From assembly GCF_003863965.1 (NCBI RefSeq), contig NZ_RRCN01000001.1:1373406-1437405 (forward strand): DNA of 64,000 nucleotides. The letters run 5' to 3'. The translations under genes were made by a program, and so were the position numbers. Shown piece after piece: positions 33,616 to 40,774 of this stretch. The stretch comes from Paenibacillus oralis (GTDB lineage: Bacteria > Bacillota > Bacilli > Paenibacillales > Paenibacillaceae). Below the pieces are notes generated by a model, which saw nothing but the letters and a program-made list of their open reading frames with translations, was not told the origin of the DNA and did not search any database. Within the stretch, counting starts at the first letter, position 1. Each line of letters opens with the position of its first letter.

Positions 33616-34902
33616 ATGTTAGACATCAAGTGGATTCGGGAGCATCAGGAACAGGTTCAACTTATCGCGGAGCAAAAGGGGATTGATATCTCGATCCCCG
33701 AGCTGCTCCGCCGGGACGATCAGCGCCGGGCGCTGCTGCTGGAGGTCGAGCGTTTACGGCAGGAACGAAACCGGTTGACCCAGCGCATTCAAGGGTTCAT
33801 TCGGGAGCGCGCGGAGGAGGAGGCCGAAACGTGCAAAGGAGAGGTCAAAAAGCTGAATCGCCGGCTCACCGGTCTGGAGCATGAACTCCAGGAAGCGGAG
33901 CGGGAGTATCGGGAGCTCATGCTGCTCGTGCCCAACCCGATTTCGCCGGACACACCCATAGGCCTGTCGGATCACGACAATGTGGAGATCAAGCGGGCCT
34001 GCGAGCCGCCGGCGTTTGGCTTTGAACCGCGGGACCACGTGGCGCTCGGCGAGCTGCACCGCCTCATCGACATTCCCCGCGGCGTCAAAACGGCCGGAAG
34101 CCGCAATTATTACCTCACCGGCACGGGCGTTTTGCTCCACCGGGCGGTGCAGCAGTTGGCCGTCGACCTGCTAGTGGCCAAAGGCTTTACGCTGCTGGAG
34201 GTGCCGTTAATGGTTCGGCCCGCGGCGATGTATAACACCGGTTTTTTCCCGCTTGGCCAAGGGCAGACCTACCGGATCGCCGATGAAGACCGCTGGCTTG
34301 CCGGCACATCGGAAGTACCGCTTGTCTCATATTTCGAGGATGACATCGTCGATGTCACCCGTCCGCTCAAGCTTGCCGCGGCATCGCTTTGCTTCCGGAA
34401 CGAGGTGGGCTCGGCCGGCAAAGACGTGCACGGCTTGTACCGGGTTCGCCAGTTTTCGAAGGTGGAGCAGGTCATTCTCTGCCAAAATGATCCGGAGGTG
34501 TCGGAGCAGCTTTTTCAGGAAATTACGGAAAACGCCGAGGAACTCCTGCAGCTGCTGGAGCTTCCCTATCGGGTGATGGCTGTCTGCAGCGGCGACATGT
34601 CGCAAAAAACATACAAACAATACGATATCGAGACGTGGATGCCGAGCCGGGCGTCGTACGGGGAGACCCATTCGTCGTCGCAGCTGCTCGATTTTCAGGC
34701 CCGCCGGTCGAACATCCGGTTCAAGGATCACAGCGGCAAATTGCAGTACTGCTACACATTGAACAACACGGCGGTGGCCTCGCCCCGCATTCTGATCCCG
34801 CTGCTGGAGAACCACCAGGAGGAGGATGGAAGCATCCGCATTCCGCGGGCGCTGCGCAAATACATGAACGGCTTGGAGCGGATCATACCGGCGTATAGGT
34901 AA
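33616..34902 (+). CDS. serS: Seryl-tRNA synthetase, probably a divergent paralogue
   Basis: Class II aminoacyl-tRNA synthetase, 428 aa. An N-terminal coiled-coil tRNA-binding arm (~30-100) precedes the catalytic domain with PNPISPDTPIGLSD, LAGTSEVPLVSYF, motif 2 (CFRNEVGSAGKDVHGLYRVR) and motif 3 (NNTAVASPRILIPLLENHQ). Housekeeping bacterial SerRS usually has GSAGRDTRGLIRQHQF and YREISSCSNFEDFQARR; here these are GSAGKDVHGLYRVRQF and YGETHSSSQLLDFQARR. The divergence suggests a second SerRS rather than the main one. It is preceded by a T-box leader, so it is induced by uncharged tRNA. AAGGAG precedes the ATG. Confidence 0.93.
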   Translation: MLDIKWIREHQEQVQLIAEQKGIDISIPELLRRDDQRRALLLEVERLRQERNRLTQRIQGFIRERAEEEAETCKGEVKKLNRRLTGLEHELQEAEREYRELMLLVPNPISPDTPIGLSDHDNVEIKRACEPPAFGFEPRDHVALGELHRLIDIPRGVKTAGSRNYYLTGTGVLLHRAVQQLAVDLLVAKGFTLLEVPLMVRPAAMYNTGFFPLGQGQTYRIADEDRWLAGTSEVPLVSYFEDDIVDVTRPLKLAAASLCFRNEVGSAGKDVHGLYRVRQFSKVEQVILCQNDPEVSEQLFQEITENAEELLQLLELPYRVMAVCSGDMSQKTYKQYDIETWMPSRASYGETHSSSQLLDFQARRSNIRFKDHSGKLQYCYTLNNTAVASPRILIPLLENHQEEDGSIRIPRALRKYMNGLERIIPAYR

Positions 34903-34972
34903 TATTTACTATAAAACAAAACCATACCGGCTCCGTTTAAATATATAAGACTATCCAGAAATAGGTGATCTT

Positions 34973-36025
34973 ATGACAAAACGAAAAAGCACGATAACGT
35001 GTATGCTGGCGGCCTCCCTGGTGTTGTCCGCTTCGGCGGAGGCGGCCGCCGCCGGCACGGCCCAGCAGGTGCAAGCCGGTACGGACAGCCGCATTGCCAT
35101 AGAACTGGACGGGAAGCCGCTTGGACCTGAAGTCCCGCCGGTCTTGGTCAACGGAACCGTGCTCGTCCCCATCCGCGACATATTTGAACCTTTAGGAGCG
35201 AAGCCGGCATGGAACGGGGAGAACAAAACAGTGACGGCGGCCAAAGACGGCATGACGCTTGTTTACCGGATCGGCCAGCGGGAGGCGCAGCTAAACGGGC
35301 GGACGTTGGCGCTCACGGTTCCCGGGCAAATCGCGGACGGCCACACGCTAGTTCCGCTCCGCTTCGTGAGCGAAGCGCTGGGCAGCGAGGTGGAATGGGA
35401 CGGAGCCGGACGGAAGGTGCGGATCGCTTCGGCTTTCGATTATGAAACGACGATTGAGCAGGGGGTTTACCTTCGCAGCAAGCCGGACGCGGAAAGCGAC
35501 AGCGTTAAACTGCTGCCCGCCGGCAGCAAGATTCACGTAGTCCGTGAGGTCGGGGCCTTCTGGCTGGAGGCGCGCACTCCGGAGGCAATTAGCGGATATG
35601 TGTCCGCCAAGCCGAAATACACCGATTACACCAGCGACGAATTAGCGGAAAAACAAGCGGACAAGCTGATCGCTTACGGCAAAACCTTCGAGGGAACGCC
35701 TTACGAATTCGGAGCTTCTCCGAATCAAACGAAAACATTCGACTGCTCTTCTTTTGTTAAGCACGTATTTGAGGAGGTGCTGTCGATCGAGTTGCCGCGC
35801 GTCTCTTATAACCAAGCCGAAGAAGGCAAAGAGGTCGGCGTGAATGAACTGCGCAAAGGCGATTTGCTCTTTTTCAGCTCACGCGGGCTGGATATCGGCC
35901 ATGTCGGCATATATGCCGGGAACAACAAAATCCTCCACACCTATTCCAATGAGCTGGGCGTGCATGTCGGGGAATTTGACGGACAGTGGCGGAACCGGTT
36001 CGTGACCGCGCGCCGGGTATTTTAG
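34973..36025 (+). CDS. Secreted NlpC/P60 peptidase with stalk and SH3 domains
   Basis: Exported cell-wall hydrolase, 350 aa. A signal peptide (~1-27, ending ASAEAAAAG) is followed by a copper-amine-oxidase-N-like domain at ~40-153 with two repeats (VLVNGTVLVPIRDIFEPLGA; TLVPLRFVSEALGSEVEWDG), an SH3-like domain at ~157-215 (GVYLRSKPDAESD), and an NlpC/P60 domain with catalytic Cys258 (FDCSSFVKHVF), His310 (DIGHVGIYAG) and His322 (ILHTYSN). It probably cleaves peptidoglycan stem peptides. AGGTGA precedes the ATG and a clear terminator follows. Monocistronic. Confidence 0.95.
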   Translation: MTKRKSTITCMLAASLVLSASAEAAAAGTAQQVQAGTDSRIAIELDGKPLGPEVPPVLVNGTVLVPIRDIFEPLGAKPAWNGENKTVTAAKDGMTLVYRIGQREAQLNGRTLALTVPGQIADGHTLVPLRFVSEALGSEVEWDGAGRKVRIASAFDYETTIEQGVYLRSKPDAESDSVKLLPAGSKIHVVREVGAFWLEARTPEAISGYVSAKPKYTDYTSDELAEKQADKLIAYGKTFEGTPYEFGASPNQTKTFDCSSFVKHVFEEVLSIELPRVSYNQAEEGKEVGVNELRKGDLLFFSSRGLDIGHVGIYAGNNKILHTYSNELGVHVGEFDGQWRNRFVTARRVF

Positions 36026-36062
36026 AGCCGGCGGCGCCGGGTAGGCGAATCCTGAAACGCAA

Positions 36063-36109
36063 AGATCCGCGGAAATGCTTTTTTAAGCCTTTTCCGCGGG
36101 TCTTTTTTT
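36063..36109 (+). terminator. Rho-independent terminator
   Basis: AGATCCGCGGAAA (36063-36075) pairs with TTTCCGCGGGTCT (36091-36103), followed by seven T residues. It terminates the NlpC/P60 gene. Confidence 0.92.
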
Positions 36110-36223
36110 AAATTATAAAATTTATTTGGGCCAACACACCAAGCCAGATTTGGTCAAGGCCTGCAGCCGAGTTTACGAGTTTATCCGTTTTTCATGGAAG
36201 AAGGGCGACCCGATGGGATCAAC

Positions 36224-36400
36224 TGCAAAAGTGCATTCTATTTTCTATAAATTACCACTTTAGAGCGATTGAAATGCAAAAATACATCTCTTTTAGGGCT
36301 TTCCGACAAAAAAGTAGCATATGACCGGAAATGAACTGCACTTTTGCATCTGAACCACCTGTTTCGAGGAATTTCGACGAAAATCACCTGCACTTTTGCC
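36224..36400. repeat. Family D quartet (2+2 inverted TGCAAAAGTGCA units)
   Basis: Forward units TGCAAAAGTGCA (36224) and TGCAAAAATACA (36275); reverse units TGCACTTTTGCA (ends 36348) and TGCACTTTTGCC (ends 36400). Pitch is 51 and 52 bp and length 177 bp. It ends 5 bp before the DinB fragment's stop codon. From 36113 to 36223 nothing else is recognised. Confidence 0.8.
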
Positions 36401-36405
36401 TTTCG

Positions 36406-36666
36406 TTAGACTTCCCCCACTTCCTCAGCGGAGCTGGTGTACAAATAAAAACCAAAATCCGTCGGCGTCCCCGGATGACCCAACTGTCTCAGCATCGCCG
36501 TAACGTTCCCCCGATGATACGTCCCATGGTTGACGAGATGCTGGATGAAATCCGCGTACCGCGCCGTAAACTCCCCGGACGGACGTAGGGCTTCAAGATC
36601 CGGATGCTGCTCGATAAAGCTCCTGAACCGGCCGCTTAATTCGGCACTACAATTTCGCCCGCGCAC
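36406..36666 (-). pseudogene. Truncated DinB-family gene (C-terminal half)
   Basis: The 86-codon frame ends with typical DinB four-helix sequence: HLVNHGTYHRGNVTAMLRQL with the second and third metal-binding His, then GHPGTPTDFGFYLY. DinB proteins are ~150-170 aa, and the N-terminal half with the first ligand is absent; there is no convincing start signal. The upstream 60 bp do not continue the protein. It is probably a remnant, but a minimal expressed form cannot be excluded. Confidence 0.65.
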
Positions 36667-36735
36667 GTAACGAGTTTGCCAATTTCTGCCGAAATATTAG
36701 GTATAGAGAAAATTTTACAGCAAGGAGGTGAATCC

Positions 36736-36753
36736 GTGCGCCGCAGGATGTAA
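36736..36753 (+). CDS. Possible six-codon leader ORF
   Basis: The near-ideal ribosome site AAGGAGGTGA (36722-36731) lies 7 nt before GTG CGC CGC AGG ATG TAA, encoding MRRRM. It lies 30 bp upstream of the guanylate-kinase-like gene. It could be a leader peptide or translational coupler; it could also be chance or the remnant of a degraded start. Confidence 0.35.
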   Translation: MRRRM

Positions 36754-36782
36754 GCTTAGTTTTGCTGCGGGCATGGAGAACG

Positions 36783-37430
36783 ATGTGGAAATGGCTGAAA
36801 TCATCAAAAACTTCCCCCGTATCCCCCGAACCGGTCAACACGCCTGAGCCGGCGAACACACCCGGCGAGGCCGGCGGGGAGGCGAAGCAACAGGTCATTA
36901 TCATCACGGGAACGAGCGGATCGGGGCGCAAAGACATTGCCAAGCGGTTAAGCTCCGGGTTGGGCGTTCCTTATGTGCTTCCTTACACGACGCGCGCGCC
37001 TCGCCCGGGCGAACAGGACGGGGAGCATTATCATTTCATCACCGACGCGGAATTTCGGGCGCTTCAGGAAAAAGACGAGCTCTGCGAGTCCGTCCGCCTC
37101 GAACGGGGCAGCTACGGCATTTCAAAGCATGAGCTGGACCGGGCGCTGCAGCAGCATCAGGCCGCGATCGTCGTCGTTAACCACGAAGGTGTCCAGACAT
37201 TCCGGAAGTTGTACGGCGAAAACGCCGTCCGGATTTTTCTGTACGTCACCAAGGAAGATATCCGGCTTCGCCTGGAGCGGGAAGGCGCGCCTTCCGAGGT
37301 GCTCGAAGAATATTTGCGGAATTACTCCGACCAGGTGATTTACAAGCGGGAAAGCGACTTTTTGCTGCAAAATATCGAAACGGCCGCAACGCTGGAGAAA
37401 ATCAAACTGTTTTTGCAGGAGCGAATCTAG
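36783..37430 (+). CDS. Guanylate-kinase-like protein with altered P-loop
   Basis: A protein of 215 aa. A Pro-rich N-terminal linker (~10-33) precedes a guanylate kinase domain: VIIITGTSGSGRKDIAKRL, LPYTTRAPRPGEQDGEHYHF and the lid/base region with LYVTKEDIRLRLEREG. The phosphate loop reads GTSGSGRK where GMK has GPSGSGKST, so the invariant Lys is replaced by Arg49 and the Ser/Thr by Lys50. The TTRxPRPGE GMP-binding motif is kept. It is thus either a paralogue with altered nucleotide use or a non-catalytic GMP-binding protein. The ATG at 36783 with GGAG upstream is the chosen start. A terminator follows. Confidence 0.8.
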   Translation: MWKWLKSSKTSPVSPEPVNTPEPANTPGEAGGEAKQQVIIITGTSGSGRKDIAKRLSSGLGVPYVLPYTTRAPRPGEQDGEHYHFITDAEFRALQEKDELCESVRLERGSYGISKHELDRALQQHQAAIVVVNHEGVQTFRKLYGENAVRIFLYVTKEDIRLRLEREGAPSEVLEEYLRNYSDQVIYKRESDFLLQNIETAATLEKIKLFLQERI

Positions 37431-37446
37431 GAACCGCATCTTATTG

Positions 37447-37520
37447 AAAAGGGGCAATCCCTTCAGGCCGAAAACGGTCTGTTCAGGAGATGCCCCTTTG
37501 CTTGCCCCTTTTATTTTGCC
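37447..37520. terminator. Terminator between convergent genes
   Basis: AAAGGGGCA pairs with TGCCCCTTT across ~35 nt, and a further GCCCCTTTTATTTT follows. It serves the guanylate-kinase-like gene on plus and perhaps the ArsR gene on minus. Confidence 0.6.
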
Positions 37521-37532
37521 AGACGGAAGCCG

Positions 37533-38228
37533 TTAATCCTCCATTGCCAGGGCGAAAGCTTCTTTCAAGCCCGCCTTGCCTTGCGGTGTAATTTTGACCG
37601 CTCTCGTATTCGGCAGACGCTGCACCCAATTTAGCTCCAGCAGCCTTTCCAGCAGGGCGTGGCCCAGCGCTCCGGCCAAATGATGGCGCCGTTCGCTCCA
37701 ATCCAGACATTTGTGGGAAAAGGAGCGGCGTTTGCTTTGCACCCGGTTCAGGTCGATTTGAAAATTTTCAAAAAAAGCCTCCCCTTTTTTCGTCACTTCA
37801 AAACCGTTCGCATCTTCCAGCAAAATCCCTTCCCGGACCAAGCTTTGGGTCAAGCTTACCCCCAGGCTTCCGGCCAGATGATCGTAACAGGTGCGCGCGC
37901 GGCGCAGCGCTTGATCTTCCGATGATTGCCTAAGCGATTTGATCTTCACCGGCGGCGCAATGGACAATAACGATTCCATCACCTGCGCGACCTCCGGATC
38001 CCGGATGCCGTAATACCGGTGTCTTCCCTGCTTTTCGACGGTAATCATCCCGGCATCAACCATTTTGGCCAAATGAAAACTTGCCGTTTGCGGCTGGATG
38101 CCCGCCATCTGGGCCAACTCCCCGGCCGCGTGGAACCTTCCGTCCATCAGGGCGGTAAGTATGGCCGAACGGGAGGCGTCACTGACCATCGAGGCGATGA
38201 GCGCCACATTGGTGTTCACGATTGCCAT
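37533..38228 (-). CDS. ArsR-family transcriptional regulator
   Basis: A protein of 231 aa. The N-terminal ~90 residues form an ArsR-type winged helix (ASRSAILTALMDGRFHAAGEL; QPQTASFHLAKMVDAGMITV; GRHRYYGIRDPEVA). The C-terminal ~120 residues are a second helical or winged-helix-like region ending KITPQGKAGLKEAFAL. It is divergent from the flavin reductase gene with a 138-bp shared region, so it probably represses that gene. No metal-binding Cys cluster is seen, so the signal is not an obvious metal. AGGAGG precedes the ATG. Confidence 0.9.
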   Translation of the reverse strand: MAIVNTNVALIASMVSDASRSAILTALMDGRFHAAGELAQMAGIQPQTASFHLAKMVDAGMITVEKQGRHRYYGIRDPEVAQVMESLLSIAPPVKIKSLRQSSEDQALRRARTCYDHLAGSLGVSLTQSLVREGILLEDANGFEVTKKGEAFFENFQIDLNRVQSKRRSFSHKCLDWSERRHHLAGALGHALLERLLELNWVQRLPNTRAVKITPQGKAGLKEAFALAMED

Positions 38229-38366
38229 AAGTTGTTACCTCCTAATTATTGGCTTTGTTTATCAGGACGTTCGTTTCAGTGCATTCCATACTTCGATCAT
38301 AGTGGAAATGTCCTTATTATACAATGGGAGAGAAGTTCGGAGGAAGTTATTGAAGGAGGAGCTAAG

Positions 38367-39002
38367 ATGAAACAAATCACAAATAACACGGAAGCAGGGG
38401 CGCCTGAAACCAGGGTAATCCAGCCCAAAATTTTATATTACGGAACTCCGGTAATTTTGCTGAGTACGCTAAACGAGGACGGCACCGTCAATATCAGCCC
38501 GATCTCTTCCTCGTGGGCGCTGGGAGATATCATCGTGCTGGGCATTGGCCTGGGCGGGAAAGCGGCGGAAAATTTGGACAGGCACCGCGAATGCGTCATT
38601 AATCTTCCCAGCCCGTCCATGTGGGAGAACGTAGAGCGACTGGCCCCGACGACCGGCAAAAATCCGGTGCCCGAAGCGAAGCGGAATATGGGCTTTGCCT
38701 TCGAAAAGGACAAGTTTGCGGTCAGCGGCTTAACGCCTGCGGCATCACTTCAAGTAAAACCCGCACGCATTCAGGAATGTCCCTTGCAGATCGAAGCCGA
38801 GGTCCTGTCCTTGCGTGTCCCGGAACATTCCCCGGATTTCGCCATCGTCGAAACCCGGGCGGTCCGGGTTCACGCCCACCGGGACATCATCCTGGACGAA
38901 AACCGCATCGATCCGCGCAAATGGAGTCCGCTCATCTACAACTTCCGCCACTATTTCGGCCTGGGGGAGCGGCTGGGGAAGACGTTCCGGGCGGAGAGTT
39001 AA
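38367..39002 (+). CDS. Flavin reductase-like FMN-binding protein
   Basis: A protein of 211 aa with a flavin-reductase-like split-barrel domain. The N-terminal YGTPVILLSTLNEDGTVNIS and SPISSSWALGDIIVLGIGLG form the FMN-binding part; CVINLPSPSMWENVERLA follows. It may reduce flavin or act as an FMN-dependent oxidoreductase. GGAGG upstream selects the ATG at 38367, although the frame is open from 38019. TATACA at ~38318 may be its -10 box. Regulated, by inference, by the divergent ArsR-type protein. A luciferase-like monooxygenase gene lies downstream on the opposite strand. Confidence 0.88.
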   Translation: MKQITNNTEAGAPETRVIQPKILYYGTPVILLSTLNEDGTVNISPISSSWALGDIIVLGIGLGGKAAENLDRHRECVINLPSPSMWENVERLAPTTGKNPVPEAKRNMGFAFEKDKFAVSGLTPAASLQVKPARIQECPLQIEAEVLSLRVPEHSPDFAIVETRAVRVHAHRDIILDENRIDPRKWSPLIYNFRHYFGLGERLGKTFRAES

Positions 39003-39050
39003 CCAGGAAATAAATGCATTGGCTCTGACTTCTACTTTGGACGTTGCTCT

Positions 39051-39232
39051 AACGGACACTAGCGACCTTATCCGCCCATTTCCCGGGTATTTCCCAGCCT
39101 AACGGACACAAACGCCCCTATTCCGCTCCAAACCCGTTCATCCAGGCCGATTTGAGGTGAATAAGGTCATCTGTGTCCGTTACATTTTGCAAACCTCCGT
39201 TTTTCCTTAAATAACGGCTCTGGTGTCCCTTA
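39051..39232. repeat. Family A quartet
   Basis: TAACGGACAC units start at 39051 and 39101; reverse units (GTGTCCGTTA, GTGTCCCTTA) end at 39182 and 39232. Pitch is 50 bp each and length 182 bp. The element and ~25 bp of flank on both sides are very similar to 56192-56460, suggesting a recent copy event. It lies in the convergent gap between the flavin reductase and monooxygenase genes. Confidence 0.88.
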
Positions 39233-39273
39233 GCCCCCAGTTTCCTCTTCCCCCCTCTCTACCTTCGCAAGGT

Positions 39274-39329
39274 AAAAAAACGCGAGCATAGTGGACAAGG
39301 ACACATTCCCCTATTACTCGCGCTTTTTG
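39274..39329. terminator. Terminator of the luciferase-like monooxygenase gene
   Basis: AAAAAAACGCGAG pairs with CTCGCGCTTTTT around a ~30-nt loop. T-runs lie on both strands, and it starts 9 bp past the monooxygenase stop on minus. Confidence 0.75.
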
Positions 39330-39337
39330 GTTTTAAC

Positions 39338-40399
39338 TTACTCCACTTCCCCGCCTTCCGCTTCCCAGCGGGCGATTTCCTCGCGGACCCGCGGCGCCAC
39401 CTCGGTGCCAAGCAGTTCGATCGATCTCATGACGTCCTCATGAGGCATCGTGCCGAGCGGACAGTGCAGCATAAAGCGGGTAATGCCGACGTTTTTACGC
39501 AGATAGATGATTTTGGCCGCAACCGTCTCCGGATCGCCGACGTACAGCGCGCCTTCCAAGCTGCGGGCCGCATCGTAGGTGGCGCGGCTGTAATAACCCC
39601 AGCCCCGCTCCCGGCCGACGATGTTCATGCCGGCCTGGGTCGGCGGAAAAAACTTCTCGACCGCCTCGTCCAGCTTGTCTCCGACAAACCCGTGCGAATG
39701 CGATGCCACCGTCAGCTTGGAAACATCGTGTCCGGCCTCGGCCGCGGCACGTTTATACAGCTTCACCAGCGGCGCAAACTGGACGGGACGGCCGCCGATG
39801 ATCGCCAGCACCAGCGGCAGTCCAAGCACCCCGGCCCGGACGACGGACTCGGTATTCCCGCCGCTGCCGATCCACACGGGCAGCGGATTTTGCACCGGGC
39901 GAGGATAGACGCCCAGGTTTTGAATCGCCGGGCGGTGTTTGCCCTGCCAGGTTACTTTTTCCGACTCCCGCAGCTTGAGCAGCAGGTCCAGCTTCTCATC
40001 AAACAGTTCGTCGTAATCGTTCAAATCATATCCGAACAGCGGAAAGGACTCGATAAAAGAACCGCGCCCCGCCATAATCTCCGCGCGTCCGTTCGAGATG
40101 CCGTCAAGCGTGGCGAAATCCTGAAACACCCGGACCGGATCGTCCGACGACAATACGGTCACCGCGCTGGTGAGGCGAATCCGTTTCGTCTGCGGCGCGG
40201 CCGCCGCCAGTACGAGGGCCGGCGAAGACGCTGCGTAATCCTTCCGGTGGTGCTCGCCGACACCAAAAACGTCAAGCCCCACCCGGTCGGCCATAACAAT
40301 CTCCTCCACGACCTCGCGCAGCCGCTGGGCATGGCTGATGACTTCGCCGGTGACAACGTCCGGCGTCGTTTCCACAAACGTGCTGATTCCAATTTCCAT
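39338..40399 (-). CDS. LLM-class flavin-dependent oxidoreductase
   Basis: Bacterial-luciferase-like monooxygenase, 353 aa, TIM-barrel, using reduced FMN. Recognisable are the N-terminal EIGISTFVETTPD, GVGEHHRKDYAASSPALVLA, RIRLTSAVTVLSSDDPVRVF and NGRAEIMAGRGSFIESFPLFG. A C-terminal block reads MLHCPLGTMPHEDVMRSIELL. Substrate unknown. The family needs a flavin reductase for FMNH2; such a gene lies just across the repeat on the other strand, which may be meaningful. GGGGGA precedes the ATG. Confidence 0.92.
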   Translation of the reverse strand: MEIGISTFVETTPDVVTGEVISHAQRLREVVEEIVMADRVGLDVFGVGEHHRKDYAASSPALVLAAAAPQTKRIRLTSAVTVLSSDDPVRVFQDFATLDGISNGRAEIMAGRGSFIESFPLFGYDLNDYDELFDEKLDLLLKLRESEKVTWQGKHRPAIQNLGVYPRPVQNPLPVWIGSGGNTESVVRAGVLGLPLVLAIIGGRPVQFAPLVKLYKRAAAEAGHDVSKLTVASHSHGFVGDKLDEAVEKFFPPTQAGMNIVGRERGWGYYSRATYDAARSLEGALYVGDPETVAAKIIYLRKNVGITRFMLHCPLGTMPHEDVMRSIELLGTEVAPRVREEIARWEAEGGEVE

Positions 40400-40471
40400 G
40401 ATCGGTCCCCCGCTTCATTATATTAACTATATTTTTGTATTTTACTATACTTTTCTCATTAAAGCAAAAGA

Positions 40472-40500
40472 AAAGCGCCCAGTTATAAACTGTGCGCTTT
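40472..40500 (-). terminator. Terminator for the nine-gene operon
   Basis: AAAGCGCCCAGTT pairs with AACTGTGCGCTTT over a four-base loop; on the minus strand TTTTCTTTTGC follows. It lies ~275 bp after the allophanate hydrolase stop, with a family A quartet in between. Confidence 0.75.
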
Positions 40501-40547
40501 CGTATACCCGTATTCGAAATTCGCTATTTTCATCTTCAGTTCGAACG

Positions 40548-40731
40548 TAACGGACCCAAATGACGCTAATCGCTCATTTCCTGGTTATTTCCCATTTTAA
40601 CGGACACAGTTAACCCTATTTAGCTGCAAACAAGGTAATATCTGCGGATTTGCAGGGAATCCGGCTCCTGTGTCCGTTTAAAGTTTAGGAGCCGCTGTTT
40701 TGGGGCCAGTTAGAGTCTCTGGGGTCCGTTA
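40548..40731. repeat. Family A quartet
   Basis: TAACGGAC units start at 40548 and 40598; reverse units end near 40680 and at 40731. Pitch is 50 and 51 bp and length 184 bp. More diverged than the 39051 copy. It lies between the operon's last stop (40775) and its terminator, so it would be in the 3' untranslated RNA. Confidence 0.8.
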
Positions 40732-40774
40732 GCTAGGAGCAAACCCGCTTCATTACCCGGCTTTTCAGCAGCTT

